A DNA stretch of 64,000 nucleotides from JAMHWD01 sp035911135 (GCA_035911135.1 JAMHWD010000033.1:62001-126000); one strand, 5' to 3'; shown: positions 32,821 through 42,712, counted from the stretch's first letter. The notes: a model not told the origin generated them from the letters alone. A program made the numbers and translations.

Positions 32821-33907
32821 TGGCGGCGGGCAGGGGGTATTGACCCCGGCATTGCCAACTCTATCCGATGATGACTTTGCCGGCCTGATGCAGGCTGGCG
32901 GCTTTGCCGCCCTGATTGCCGGCCGCAGTCATATTGCGCTGGGGCTTTCCGGCGGACCGGACAGCATGGCGCTGTGTTATCTTCTTTCACGCTGGCTCTT
33001 GCGCTACCAGAAAACAACAACGCTTCATGCCCTGATTGTGGATCATGGTCTGCGCCCGGAATCAGCCAAGGAAGCCCGGCAGGTCAAAAAATCTGTGACG
33101 GGCTGGGCGCAGGTAAAGCCGCATATCCTGACATGGAAGGTAAATAAGCCAGAAGCCCGGATCATGGAGGCCGCCCGCAAGGCGCGCTATGCGCTCATAC
33201 AGGAATACGCCGCAAAGCACCGTATTGAGGATTTATTTCTCGCCCATCATCTGGATGATCAGGCCGAGACGGTACTGTTTCGTCTTGCCAAGGGCAGTGG
33301 GTTGGATGGGTTGGCCGGAATAAGGGCTATTCAAAATTACGAAACGCTTCGTTTCTGCAGGCCGCTTTTGAATGTCCCTAAAGTGGCATTGGTGGCTTTA
33401 TGTGATTGCTATAATCTATCTTTTGTGACCGATCCATCCAATAACAAGGATCAGTATGCGCGCCCCCGCATGCGGGAAAGCATGAAGGCGTTGGCGCGCG
33501 AAGGGCTAACGGCGCAGCGCCTTTCATTGACGGCTTCCCGGTTGGCGCGTGCGGCGCAAGCCCTTGATATAATTTCGAAAAAATCAGAAGAGTTGATCAT
33601 TATAAAAAACAATACGAAACAAATCGTATTGAATTTAAAGGTGTTGCAATCGCATCCGCATGAGATTGCGTATAGAATTATTGCCAACAGGCTGCAGGCC
33701 ATGAAGCCGGATAATCAGATCCGTATGGAAAATCTCGAAAGTCTGGTGGCTGATTTGATGTATGCGGATAAGTTTCGTAAAAGGACTTTAGGCGGTTTTG
33801 TTTTTTATGCAGCCAATAAAGAGTCTGAATTTGTCATAGAACGCGAGGGGCGCGCGTCAAAAGCTCCGGCGGTGGGCGGATCACAAAAAAGAAAGGCCAA
33901 AAGATAG
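32810..33907 (+). CDS. tilS: tRNA(Ile)-lysidine synthetase
   Basis: A 365-residue N-type ATP pyrophosphatase that converts C34 of tRNA-Ile(CAU) to lysidine. The PP-loop motif SGGPDSMAL is near 47-55, followed by VDHGLRPES near 78 and AHHLDDQAETVLFRLAKGSGLDGLAGI in parts near 145-170. The start used is TTG 32810, overlapping cpoB by 11 bases with AGGA upstream, because the stretch DDDFAGLMQ before the first ATG (32888) looks like the conserved N-terminal helix of alphaproteobacterial TilS; this is a judgement. The C-terminal domain is short compared with E. coli. Confidence 0.9.
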   Translation: MAVNGGGQGVLTPALPTLSDDDFAGLMQAGGFAALIAGRSHIALGLSGGPDSMALCYLLSRWLLRYQKTTTLHALIVDHGLRPESAKEARQVKKSVTGWAQVKPHILTWKVNKPEARIMEAARKARYALIQEYAAKHRIEDLFLAHHLDDQAETVLFRLAKGSGLDGLAGIRAIQNYETLRFCRPLLNVPKVALVALCDCYNLSFVTDPSNNKDQYARPRMRESMKALAREGLTAQRLSLTASRLARAAQALDIISKKSEELIIIKNNTKQIVLNLKVLQSHPHEIAYRIIANRLQAMKPDNQIRMENLESLVADLMYADKFRKRTLGGFVFYAANKESEFVIEREGRASKAPAVGGSQKRKAKR

Positions 33908-34064
33908 GCCTGTCCTTGCTTTAATGCCGTTTTGTCCTAATTTTGATGTGTTGTTTTTGCGCTTGCCGTGCTATTGATAAGCGGTGAAAGCGGCGGTTTT
34001 TATAAACCGCGCCCGGATGCGTATCCCGCGCATCTGCGGAATTTTGAAAAGGAATGATTCCCTC

Positions 34065-35999
34065 GTGAATATGTTCGGAAAAAATTTGGTCTTTTGGCTG
34101 GCTATTGCCGTCTTCATGCTGTTTTTATTCAATATTTTCCAGCAAACGCAGGATAAGGCCGTTGTGGCCTCCGAGCGCGTGGCCTATAGCGATTTCATGG
34201 CCGATGCCAAATCAGGCCGCATTGCCAATGTCACAATTAAGGGCGATGAGCTGATCGGCAATTACGCCAATTCCGGCGAAGGGTTTCGCTCTTTGATCCC
34301 GCCCTATGAGAATGTTGTCGAGCGTCTTGATGGCACGGGCGTGCAGATCATGGCCGAGGAAATCGAGCCTGAGCGCGTGAGCATGCTCAGCATCTTTATT
34401 TCGCTGCTACCGGCGCTGCTGATTATTGGTGTATGGATTTTCTTCATGCGCCAGATGCAGGGCAAGGGCGGCGGCGGCGCGATGGGGTTCGGGAAATCCC
34501 GCGCCAAGCTGCTGACCGAAAAGCATGGCCGCGTGACATTTGATGATGTGGCGGGCATCGAGGAAGCCAAGCAGGAACTTGAGGAAATCGTTGAATTTCT
34601 GAAAGACCCGCAAAAATTCCAGCGCCTTGGCGGCAAAATTCCAAAAGGCGCTCTGCTGGTCGGCCCGCCCGGTACGGGTAAGACGCTGGTAGCACGCGCT
34701 GTGGCCGGCGAGGCCAATGTGCCGTTCTTTACGATCTCCGGCTCGGATTTTGTCGAGATGTTCGTGGGCGTGGGCGCGAGCCGTGTCAGGGATATGTTCG
34801 AACAGGGCAAGAAGAACGCGCCTTGCATTATCTTCGTGGATGAAATTGACGCGGTGGGACGTCACCGCGGCGCAGGACTTGGCGGCGGCAATGACGAGCG
34901 CGAGCAGACCCTGAACCAGTTGCTGGTGGAGATGGATGGTTTTGAGTCCAACGAAGGCGTAATTATTCTGGCGGCGACCAACCGTCCTGATGTTCTGGAC
35001 CCGGCGCTGCTGCGCCCCGGCCGTTTTGACCGTCAGGTTGTTGTTGGTCTGGCCGATGTGAAGGGCCGCGAGAAAATCCTTAAAGTCCACATGAAGAAAA
35101 TCCCGTTGGCCAGCAATGTCGATGCCAGCGTCGTGGCCCGCGGTACGCCTGGGTTCTCCGGCGCGGATCTGGCCAATCTGGTGAACGAGGCCGCCTTGCT
35201 GGCTGCCCGCCGCAACAAGCGCGTTGTCGGGATGGAAGAATTTGAAGATGCCAAGGACAAGGTTCTGATGGGCGCGGAGCGTAAATCCCTTGTCATGAGC
35301 GAATCCGAGAAAAAACTTACCGCCTATCACGAGGCCGGGCACGCGATTGTCGCCATCAACGAACCTGCATCTGACCCTGTCCATAAGGCCACGATCGTGC
35401 CACGCGGCCGGGCTCTGGGGCTTGTCATGCGCCTGCCTGAGGGTGATCGTCTTTCCATGTCGCGCGAAAAGCTTGAGGCTGATCTGGCCGTGGCCATGGG
35501 CGGCCGCGTTGCCGAGGAAATCATCTTCGGCGCGGAAAAGGTTACAACCGGCGCATCCAGCGATATCAAGATGGCAACCAGTATGGCCCGCAAGATGGTC
35601 ATGGAATGGGGCTTGAGCGATAAGGTTGGCCCGCTGCATTACGGGTCCGATAATGATGAACCGTTTCTGGGTTATCAGATGACGCATCAGAAATCAGTCT
35701 CGAATGAAAAGGCGGCGCTTATTGATTCGGAAATCCAGCGTATTGTGAATGATGGTCATACGCGCGCGCGTCAGATACTGACCGATCGTCTGGAAGACTT
35801 GCATATGCTTGCCAAGGCCTTGCTGGAATATGAAATGCTTTCTGGCGAAGAGATCAAGGATCTGCTGGGCGGCAAGAAAATCATCCGCGAGGACAATAAT
35901 GATGACGCGGCCAATAAAAAGCCCGGTTCCTCTGTGCCCAGCTCATCGGGCGGCGGTGGCCGGATGGGCGGCGCAGGCGAGCTGCCGCAGGGCGTGTAA
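34065..35999 (+). CDS. ftsH: ATP-dependent zinc metalloprotease FtsH
   Basis: A 644-residue inner-membrane AAA+ protease. Two membrane spans (about 8-26 and 107-127) flank a periplasmic domain; then Walker A GPPGTGKT (near 201-208), Walker B IIFVDEID, the second region of homology (ATNRPDVLDPALLRPGRFDRQ), and the zinc motif HEAGH near 424-428. It degrades membrane and regulatory proteins such as LpxC and sigma-32. GTG 34065 is taken as the start because AAAAGGA lies at proper spacing and the protein then begins MNMFGKN as in relatives; ATG 34071 is the alternative. The C-terminal tail is Ser/Gly-rich. Confidence 0.96.
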   Translation: MNMFGKNLVFWLAIAVFMLFLFNIFQQTQDKAVVASERVAYSDFMADAKSGRIANVTIKGDELIGNYANSGEGFRSLIPPYENVVERLDGTGVQIMAEEIEPERVSMLSIFISLLPALLIIGVWIFFMRQMQGKGGGGAMGFGKSRAKLLTEKHGRVTFDDVAGIEEAKQELEEIVEFLKDPQKFQRLGGKIPKGALLVGPPGTGKTLVARAVAGEANVPFFTISGSDFVEMFVGVGASRVRDMFEQGKKNAPCIIFVDEIDAVGRHRGAGLGGGNDEREQTLNQLLVEMDGFESNEGVIILAATNRPDVLDPALLRPGRFDRQVVVGLADVKGREKILKVHMKKIPLASNVDASVVARGTPGFSGADLANLVNEAALLAARRNKRVVGMEEFEDAKDKVLMGAERKSLVMSESEKKLTAYHEAGHAIVAINEPASDPVHKATIVPRGRALGLVMRLPEGDRLSMSREKLEADLAVAMGGRVAEEIIFGAEKVTTGASSDIKMATSMARKMVMEWGLSDKVGPLHYGSDNDEPFLGYQMTHQKSVSNEKAALIDSEIQRIVNDGHTRARQILTDRLEDLHMLAKALLEYEMLSGEEIKDLLGGKKIIREDNNDDAANKKPGSSVPSSSGGGGRMGGAGELPQGV

Positions 36000-36014
36000 C
36001 CTTAATAGATTTTC

Positions 36015-36869
36015 ATGAAAATCTCGCGCCGGAAATTTCTGGGATTCTCTGCTGCGGGCGCGATGCTTGGCGGCGGCGCGTATTCTTTCCTGATTGAACC
36101 GGGCTGGCTGCGTGTGCGGCATTATGATCTGATCTCTCCGAAATGGCCTTCCGAAGCCAAGCCTTTGCGTATTGCCTTTGCCTCGGATATTCACGGCGGA
36201 TGCCCTTCGATGGGCGCTGAGCAGATCAGGTATATTGTGCAGAAAATCAATGCGCTTTCCGCTGATATTATCCTGCTGGGCGGGGATTATTTGATTGCAG
36301 GCGTGCTGCTGGGAAAATATATGCCGCCTGATGCGATTGGTGAAATTCTGGCAGATTTAAAGGCTCCGCTGGGTGTTTATTCCGTTCTGGGCAATCACGA
36401 TTGGGTCAAGGACGGCGAGGGGATGCGCCGCGCATTGGAGGCAGGCGGAATAGGCGTGCTGGAAAACAGCGCCATCAAAATCAATCAGAATGGCCATGAT
36501 TTCTGGCTGGCGGGGATGGCCGATGATTCCACGCGCGATCCGGATTTTGGCAAGACGATGAGCGCGGTAACCGACCTAGCGCCGGTGATTATGCTGGCGC
36601 ATGATCCGGCGAGTTTTCTGGATGTAGATCAAAGACCGGCTGTGACATTATGCGGCCATACCCATGGCGGGCAGGTGGTGATCCCCTATATTTCTCCGAT
36701 TATTATTCCGGGGCGCGCGCCGATGAAATATGCCTATGGGCATGTGCAGGAAAACGGGCGCGATTTGATCGTCACCAGCGGCATAGGTACCAGCGTATTG
36801 CCCGTTCGCTTTGGAAGGCGGCCCGAGATTGTAACGCTGACAATCAGCGCGGGCCAGTTCTTTGCCTAA
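36015..36869 (+). CDS. Tat-exported calcineurin-like metallophosphoesterase (YkuE/YaeI-like)
   Basis: A 284-residue phosphoesterase. The N-terminus SRRKFLGFSAAGAML is a twin-arginine signal or anchor (residues 4-18). Metal-binding motifs are FASDIHGG (near 55-62), LGGDYLIAG, VLGNHDW (near 125-131), LAHDP and CGHTHGGQ (near 214-221). Members cleave phosphodiesters or UDP-diacylglucosamine at the membrane (YkuE, YaeI, LpxG types); the substrate here is open. It follows ftsH by 15 bases and its stop overlaps the end of a convergent gene by four bases. Confidence 0.85.
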   Translation: MKISRRKFLGFSAAGAMLGGGAYSFLIEPGWLRVRHYDLISPKWPSEAKPLRIAFASDIHGGCPSMGAEQIRYIVQKINALSADIILLGGDYLIAGVLLGKYMPPDAIGEILADLKAPLGVYSVLGNHDWVKDGEGMRRALEAGGIGVLENSAIKINQNGHDFWLAGMADDSTRDPDFGKTMSAVTDLAPVIMLAHDPASFLDVDQRPAVTLCGHTHGGQVVIPYISPIIIPGRAPMKYAYGHVQENGRDLIVTSGIGTSVLPVRFGRRPEIVTLTISAGQFFA

Positions 36870-37729
36870 AGGCCTGTACGGCTTTCGATAGCAGCAATGG
36901 CCTTGAGCAGTTTATCGGCGACATCATCAACCTGCTCCGGCGTGGCCAGCAAGTCGCTGCGGAACTCGATCCCGACATAAGGAATGCCGTTACGGCCTGA
37001 AATCTCCGCTCCTGCATTGGTATGGCGGAACGGGTGGATGCTTAGGTCATAAGGCTCATCCGCGCGGAAAAGATCGCCATATTGGGCGGCCAGCGCATCT
37101 TCCACGCATTTGCTGAAATCATCATGGAACATGGTCAGTGTCCCGACGCCAACAGGACGCGGCACGCCGTTCCATGTGGGCGTAAAGCTGTGCAGATCGA
37201 GATACAGGATTTTACCAAGACGCTTTTTGGTTTCCTGAATCAGGGCATCAACGCGCGCGTGATATGGGGCATAGATTTCTTCAAGGCGCTTTGTGACCTC
37301 GAAAGGGCAGACATTCTGGTTACCGCTCAAGGGTGCGTCTGTTTCACTGGAGCAAGGCGTAACCATGTGCTGGGCGGTGCGGTTTTTATCAACCACAAGG
37401 CGCGAGTAATTCGAGGCCACAGTGGTGATATGCGGTGCCTTGGCGTTCAGGGCATCAAATAATTCCTTCATCCCCCAGTCGCAGGCCTCGTGGCGGCGAT
37501 TGGCGTGGGCCGGGTCAAACCAGAAATCTTCAATGCCCAGTTTCAGGCCGTTTTTGTAAAGGGTCTTGGGCACATGCCAGCCATTATGCGGGCCGGTAAA
37601 GACAATGGCGCTTTCCCCGGTATGCATTGTATAGACAGGAGGATCTTCAGGGCCAAGGAGCGTGGCAGGCGCGGCGGTCATCATAGGGTTTGCGGGTTGC
37701 TGGTCGTATTGGATTTGCGATCTGGGCAT
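36866..37729 (-). CDS. N-formylglutamate amidohydrolase family protein (paralogue 1)
   Basis: A 287-residue protein of the FGase/HutG2 family, related to zinc carboxypeptidases. Visible: VFTGPHNGWHVPKTL near 43-57, ASNYSRLVVDKNR near 105-117, LYLDLHSFTP near 171-180 and a C-terminal GIEFRSDLLATPEQVD. Family members hydrolyse N-formylglutamate to glutamate and formate in histidine degradation, but no other hut gene is present, so the true substrate may be another N-acyl or peptidoglycan-derived compound. A second, divergent paralogue lies just upstream on the same strand. Confidence 0.82.
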   Translation of the reverse strand: MPRSQIQYDQQPANPMMTAAPATLLGPEDPPVYTMHTGESAIVFTGPHNGWHVPKTLYKNGLKLGIEDFWFDPAHANRRHEACDWGMKELFDALNAKAPHITTVASNYSRLVVDKNRTAQHMVTPCSSETDAPLSGNQNVCPFEVTKRLEEIYAPYHARVDALIQETKKRLGKILYLDLHSFTPTWNGVPRPVGVGTLTMFHDDFSKCVEDALAAQYGDLFRADEPYDLSIHPFRHTNAGAEISGRNGIPYVGIEFRSDLLATPEQVDDVADKLLKAIAAIESRTGL

Positions 37730-37837
37730 TTTGGGTTCAGGGTTACTTTCTGTTTCAGGCGCATAGTAAAATGCGTATCCTGCTTTAATTATTACGCCTC
37801 TCTGGTTTCTGAAGGCAACATAAATCTGATGGATTTC

Positions 37838-38722
37838 CTATGCGCCGGGCGCAGAGGGGCCATTATCTGGGGGAATGTTAGTAACAGGCGTATTGGCCAG
37901 CAGCGCATCTTTGTAATCCTTGATAGCTTGGGTAACGGCTAATCCTATATTTTCTGCCATTTTTTTGCCCTGTTCAGGGGTGGCGATCAAATCATTGCGA
38001 ACTTCGATAATGGCAGAAACAACGTTTTTCTTTGTCGATCCGTTATAAACCTTGCGCGGCATGACATGCCTGTCGGGGGTGGTGTAGTTGTATTTTCGGG
38101 CGTCATAAGGTTCGTTTTCTCCAACATTCAGCTCTTGTTCCTTAAAGTGATCAATGATGGATTGTGCAAAGGCAGAATCGTAGTCCCACAAAACAGCAAT
38201 ATCCCAAGGGCGAGGCTGGCCATGAAATTCCGGGGTGTAGCTATGGACGCAAAAGACAAAGACGGGATCATCACCATGAACGTCTTGCATGGTATCCATC
38301 AAATCGGACATGGCCTTTTCAAAAGGCGCATATATGGCAGAGAAACGCACAGCGCGCTCAAAGGCAGAAAGGTTTTGGTTGCCGGGGATAATAAGACCCT
38401 CGCCTTGTTCAGGGATGCAGCTAGGCTCGTGGAAACCACGATTAAGGTCAATAACCGCGCGGGAATAATTGGCGCGGATCATGGGCGCGTCCAGTACGCG
38501 GCTTAAGGGTTCGGCCATATGCTCAATACCGATATCTATGGCGAAATGCCGGTAGCGTTCTTCTTCATTCAGGCCCAGAAAATCAAGCTTTTTGGGATAT
38601 CGGCTGCCCGCATGATCAAAAACCAGCAGGCAGGGTGTGCGGCCTTGAGCATTAATGATGTCAAAGGGCGGCGGCTCATCCGCGGAGAGGAGATTAAAAT
38701 TTCGCTCAATATCTACTGTCAT
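37838..38722 (-). CDS. N-formylglutamate amidohydrolase family protein (paralogue 2)
   Basis: A 294-residue member of the same family as its neighbour, closer to the standard form: LLVFDHAGSRYPKKL near 28-42, RANYSRAVIDLNRG near 94-107, VFCVHSYTP near 165 and a C-terminal EVRNDLIATPEQGK. The two copies share the NYSRxxxDxNR and R(S/N)DLxATPEQ motifs but differ over most of their length, so the duplication is old. ATG 38722 is chosen; a GTG two codons earlier is possible. The two are 108 bases apart and may form an operon. Confidence 0.85.
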   Translation of the reverse strand: MTVDIERNFNLLSADEPPPFDIINAQGRTPCLLVFDHAGSRYPKKLDFLGLNEEERYRHFAIDIGIEHMAEPLSRVLDAPMIRANYSRAVIDLNRGFHEPSCIPEQGEGLIIPGNQNLSAFERAVRFSAIYAPFEKAMSDLMDTMQDVHGDDPVFVFCVHSYTPEFHGQPRPWDIAVLWDYDSAFAQSIIDHFKEQELNVGENEPYDARKYNYTTPDRHVMPRKVYNGSTKKNVVSAIIEVRNDLIATPEQGKKMAENIGLAVTQAIKDYKDALLANTPVTNIPPDNGPSAPGA

Positions 38723-38830
38723 AGTCACTGATTTTTATGTGGAACACCAATTTCCATATACAAAATATTTATCGTATATGTCAAATTTTTTGTGGTTTCC
38801 CTTTTGTTTTGCTTTTATTAGATTAAGCGC

Positions 38831-40207
38831 ATGACACGTAAATACTTTGGAACAGACGGTATTAGAGGCCGGGCGAATACCCCGCCCATGACGGCAGATC
38901 TGGCCTTGAAAGTGGCCATGGCCACGGCAATTGTCCTGCGCGAAGGGCGCGGTGATCAGAAAACCAACCGCGCGGTGATCGGCAAGGACACGCGCCTTTC
39001 CTGCTATATGATCGAACAGGCCATGGCCGCAGGCTTTGGCGCGATGGGATTGGAGGTCATTTTTACAGGCCCCATACCCACCCCCGGCATTGCGATGCTC
39101 ACACGGTCATTGCGGGCGGATATCGGCGTGATGATCTCGGCTTCGCATAATCTTTATACCGATAACGGCATCAAGCTGTTCGGGGCGGATGGTTATAAGC
39201 TGGATGATGAGTTTGAGCGCCGCATCGAGGAAAAACTGGATCAGGATTTGCACGCTTATCTTGCCCCGCCGGATGCGATCGGTAAATCCAGCCGCCTGGA
39301 CGATGTGATCGGGCGCTATAATGAATTCCTGAAGCAAAGCTTCCCGAAAGGCCTCTCGCTTGAAGGCTTGAAGATCGTGGTCGATTGCGCCCATGGCGCG
39401 GCCTATAAGGTGGCCCCGCAGATCCTCTGGGAGCTGGAAGCGGAAGTCGTGGCCATTAATATTGCCCCCAACGGACGTAATATCAATGATGCCTGCGGCG
39501 CGACCGATACCAAAGCCTTGCAGGAGGCGGTTGTCGCCCATAAGGCTGATATTGGGATCGCCCTTGATGGTGATGCTGACCGCCTGATCATGGTGGATGA
39601 AAAAGGCGAAAAAATTGATGGCGATCAATTGATCGCGGCGCTGGCGCTTTCGATGAAATCGCGCGGGCTTTTGAATAACGACAAGGTCGCCGTGACGGTG
39701 ATGTCCAATCTGGGGCTGGAGCGCGCTTTGGCCAAGGCAGGAATTGCTCTTGAGCGCACAGCCGTAGGCGATCGTTATGTGATGGAGCGCATGCGCGAGC
39801 AGGGCTTGAGCCTTGGCGGGGAGCAATCGGGCCATATCATCATGTCTGATTTCGGCACGACGGGCGATGGCTTGCTGGCGGCGCTGCAGATTCTGGCAGT
39901 CCTTAAAACCGGTGGTAAGGCGGCGAGCAGCGTTTTGCATGTCTTTACGCCTGTGCCCCAGATCCTCAAAAATGTGAAATTTGAAGCCGGGCGCATGACC
40001 CCCAAGCAGGTGATGGATGCCGATTCCGTAAAGATGGCCGTGAAGGCCGCTGAGGATAGTCTGGCCAATGACGGACGCTTGCTGGTGCGGCCATCGGGGA
40101 CGGAGCCTGTCATTCGTGTCATGGCCGAAGGCGACGATCGCGGGCGGATCGAGGAAGTGGTTGGCACGCTTTGCGCCGTGATCGAAAAGGCGGCGCAGCC
40201 CGCATAG
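38831..40207 (+). CDS. glmM: Phosphoglucosamine mutase
   Basis: A 458-residue alpha-D-phosphohexomutase converting glucosamine-6-phosphate to glucosamine-1-phosphate for UDP-GlcNAc, peptidoglycan and LPS synthesis. It starts RKYFGTDGIRGRAN, has the catalytic phosphoserine loop ISASHNLYTDNGIK (near 99-112), the metal loop DGDADRLIMVD (near 248-258), GGEQSGH (near 335) and the phosphate-binding RPSGTEPVIRVM (near 420-431). Length and motifs are standard. No ribosome site is obvious, and hisZ follows after 16 bases. Confidence 0.96.
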   Translation: MTRKYFGTDGIRGRANTPPMTADLALKVAMATAIVLREGRGDQKTNRAVIGKDTRLSCYMIEQAMAAGFGAMGLEVIFTGPIPTPGIAMLTRSLRADIGVMISASHNLYTDNGIKLFGADGYKLDDEFERRIEEKLDQDLHAYLAPPDAIGKSSRLDDVIGRYNEFLKQSFPKGLSLEGLKIVVDCAHGAAYKVAPQILWELEAEVVAINIAPNGRNINDACGATDTKALQEAVVAHKADIGIALDGDADRLIMVDEKGEKIDGDQLIAALALSMKSRGLLNNDKVAVTVMSNLGLERALAKAGIALERTAVGDRYVMERMREQGLSLGGEQSGHIIMSDFGTTGDGLLAALQILAVLKTGGKAASSVLHVFTPVPQILKNVKFEAGRMTPKQVMDADSVKMAVKAAEDSLANDGRLLVRPSGTEPVIRVMAEGDDRGRIEEVVGTLCAVIEKAAQPA

Positions 40208-40223
40208 GAAATTTTGGAAACCC

Positions 40224-41390
40224 ATGAGCGAATATAAAGAACATTTAGGATTGTTACCGGCCGGATTTGTCGATCTGATGCCGGAAGAAGCCGAACAGGA
40301 AGCCAAAGCCATCCAGATTCTTATGGATGTTTTTGCCGGCCATGGCTATGAGCGCATAAAGCCGCCCTTGATTGAATTTGAGGACTCGCTGCTCGCGCCC
40401 GGTCCCGGCGCGGCGCTGGCTTCTGATACGTTCCGCCTGATGGACCCGGTATCGCACCGCATGATGGGTATACGCGCCGATATCACGCCGCAGATCGCAC
40501 GCATCATTTGCACGCGCCTGCCGCCGGATGTGGCCCCGATACGTCTTGCCTATGCGAATGATGTTCTGCGGACCAAGGCGGGGCAGGTGCGATCATCCCG
40601 CCAGTTCACGCAGGTCGGATGCGAGATTATTCGTGATGATAGCGCCGAGAGCACAGCCGAGATTGGCATGCTGGCGCTGCTGGGATTAAAGGCCTTGGGC
40701 ATTGAAAATATTACTCTCGATTTTACGCTGCCGCGTTTGTTCGATCAGCTCTGCACGCATTTTGGCGTCAGTGAGGAAGACCGGGAACTGGCCAGAGCGG
40801 CGCTGCGCCGCCGGGAGCGCGATGGTTTAAAGGCCGTAAAGGATCAGAAATTTCAGAATTGCCTGCTGGCGATTCTGGAAGCATCCGGCGCGGCGGATAA
40901 GGCCGTTGCGGCGATTGAAAAACAAGATTTGTCGCGTGAGATCAAGGATGAGCTGGAGAAATTCAAGGCCGTGATCGGTGAAATTGGCGCAGGTCTTAAG
41001 GATTTGAAAATTGCTGATATCCGGCTCACCTATGATCCTTTTGAAACCAAGGGATTTGAATATCAGAACGGGATTGCTTTTACGCTTTTTGCCGGCGATA
41101 TACGCGGCGAGCTGGGCCGGGGTGGTCATTACGCCGTATCCTTTGGCACCGGCAAAAACGCCAGCCAGCCGCAAAAGGCGTTGGGCTTTACCCTTTACAT
41201 GGACACAATCCGCGCGGGGCTTAAGGCCTTTGCCAGAGCCAAGCTTATTGCTGTGGATGCCAAAACCGGCTGGGCCGAGATTGAAAACTTGCGCCGGGAA
41301 GGCTGGCGTGTTATCCGCTTGCGGCAGGGTCAGGCCCGGCCAGAGAATTGCCGCCATGTCTATCGCGGCGGAAAAATTATTGAAGAATAA
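40224..41390 (+). CDS. hisZ: ATP phosphoribosyltransferase regulatory subunit HisZ
   Basis: A 388-residue histidyl-tRNA-synthetase-like protein without tRNA charging features, which forms a complex with the short HisG for the first step of histidine synthesis. The class II core shows FEDSLLAPGPG near 52, MGIRADITPQIARI near 81-94 and RQFTQVGCEIIRDDSAESTAEI in parts near 126-147. The anticodon-binding domain of true HisRS is missing and the usual HisRS histidine loops are not complete. It lies between glmM and purA, a pairing frequent in alphaproteobacteria. No hisG is in the window. Confidence 0.88.
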   Translation: MSEYKEHLGLLPAGFVDLMPEEAEQEAKAIQILMDVFAGHGYERIKPPLIEFEDSLLAPGPGAALASDTFRLMDPVSHRMMGIRADITPQIARIICTRLPPDVAPIRLAYANDVLRTKAGQVRSSRQFTQVGCEIIRDDSAESTAEIGMLALLGLKALGIENITLDFTLPRLFDQLCTHFGVSEEDRELARAALRRRERDGLKAVKDQKFQNCLLAILEASGAADKAVAAIEKQDLSREIKDELEKFKAVIGEIGAGLKDLKIADIRLTYDPFETKGFEYQNGIAFTLFAGDIRGELGRGGHYAVSFGTGKNASQPQKALGFTLYMDTIRAGLKAFARAKLIAVDAKTGWAEIENLRREGWRVIRLRQGQARPENCRHVYRGGKIIEE

Positions 41391-41411
41391 AATCTTTTAA
41401 GGAAAATCATC

Positions 41412-42704
41412 ATGGGTAATGTCGTAGTTGTAGGCTCGCAATGGGGCGATGAAGGCAAGGGCAAGATTGTCGATTGGCTCTCGAACCGCGCCGATGTTGT
41501 GGTGCGCTTTCAAGGCGGGCATAATGCCGGGCATACGCTGGTGATTGACGGCGTAACCTACAAGCTGCATTTACTGCCATCCGGTATTGTGCGCGATGGG
41601 AAATTATCCGTGATTGGCAATGGCGTGGTGGTGGATCCCTGGGCCTTGCTGCGGGAGATTGAAACCATTCAAGGCCAAGGCGTCATGATCACGCCCGAAA
41701 GCCTGATGCTGGCGGAGAATGCCACGTTGATCCTGCCGGTTCACGCTTTGATGGATCAGGCGCTGGAGAAGGCGCGCGGCAAAAACGCCATTGGCACGAC
41801 AGGCCGCGGTATCGGCCCGGCCTATGAGGATAAAATCGCGCGGCGTGGTATAAGGGTTTGCGACCTCCGCGATCCGGAAATTCTGAAGGCAAAGCTGGAG
41901 CGCATGATGTTCCATCATAATGCCCTGATGCGCGGCCTTGGCGCAGAGGAAATCGCGGCAGAGCCGATTTACAATGACCTGATGGCAATCGCCCCGGAAA
42001 TCCTGTCTTATGCGGGCGTGGTCTGGAAAACGTTGGATCAGGCGCGTCACGACAACAAAAAAATCCTCTTTGAAGGCGCACAAGGCATGATGCTGGATGT
42101 CGATCACGGCACATACCCGTATGTCACATCGTCCAATATCGTTGCAGCGCAGGCCTCAACCGGCTCAGGCGTAGGACCGGATGCGATCAATTATGTACTG
42201 GGTATCACCAAGGCTTATACGACGCGCGTGGGATCCGGGCCGTTCCCGACCGAACTGAATGATGAGATCGGAGAATTTCTGGGTCAGAAAGGCCATGAAT
42301 TCGGGACCACCACAGGCCGCAAGCGGCGTTGTGGCTGGTTCGATGCTGCACTGGTGCGTCAGTCGGTGAAATTATCCGGCATTCACGGGATCGCGCTCAC
42401 GAAACTTGATGTTCTGGACGGTCTTGAGGAAATCAAAATCTGCACAGGCTATGAATTGAACGGCAAGATTATTGATTATCTGCCTGCCGGCGAAGCGGAG
42501 CAGGCGGCGCTGAAGCCTGTTTATGAGACCATGAAAGGCTGGAGCGAGAGTACGCGCGGCGCGAGAAGCTGGGCCGATTTGCCGGCCGAAGCCGTGAAAT
42601 ATGCCCGCCATATCGAAGAGCTGATCGGCTGTCCGATTTCATTGCTGTCCACCAGCCCGGAGCGGGATGATACCATCCTCATGCAGGACCCTTTCGTCCG
42701 GTAA
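41412..42704 (+). CDS. purA: Adenylosuccinate synthetase
   Basis: A 430-residue enzyme that joins IMP and aspartate with GTP to form adenylosuccinate in AMP synthesis. It begins GNVVVVGSQWGDEGKGKIVDW (in parts, residues 2-22: the GTP loop), has GHNAGHTLV near 38-46, TTGRGIGPAYEDK near 129-141 and FEGAQGMMLDVDHGTYPYVTSSN in parts near 220-242. Length and ending are standard. GGAAA lies before ATG 41412. Repeat copy C follows directly downstream. Confidence 0.97.
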   Translation: MGNVVVVGSQWGDEGKGKIVDWLSNRADVVVRFQGGHNAGHTLVIDGVTYKLHLLPSGIVRDGKLSVIGNGVVVDPWALLREIETIQGQGVMITPESLMLAENATLILPVHALMDQALEKARGKNAIGTTGRGIGPAYEDKIARRGIRVCDLRDPEILKAKLERMMFHHNALMRGLGAEEIAAEPIYNDLMAIAPEILSYAGVVWKTLDQARHDNKKILFEGAQGMMLDVDHGTYPYVTSSNIVAAQASTGSGVGPDAINYVLGITKAYTTRVGSGPFPTELNDEIGEFLGQKGHEFGTTTGRKRRCGWFDAALVRQSVKLSGIHGIALTKLDVLDGLEEIKICTGYELNGKIIDYLPAGEAEQAALKPVYETMKGWSESTRGARSWADLPAEAVKYARHIEELIGCPISLLSTSPERDDTILMQDPFVR

Positions 42705-42712
42705 GAGCTTTG

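Noticed and set aside
34407..35687. Open frame of 426 codons antisense to ftsH
   Set aside because: It is a shadow of the strongly conserved ftsH coding sequence, with no ribosome site and an unnatural, His/Arg/Gln-rich composition.
39107..40312. Open frame of 401 codons antisense to glmM
   Set aside because: It mirrors glmM codon structure and has no motif or ribosome site. Similar long antisense frames opposite cpaF (54321-55295) and cpaC (50735-51640) were dropped for the same reason.
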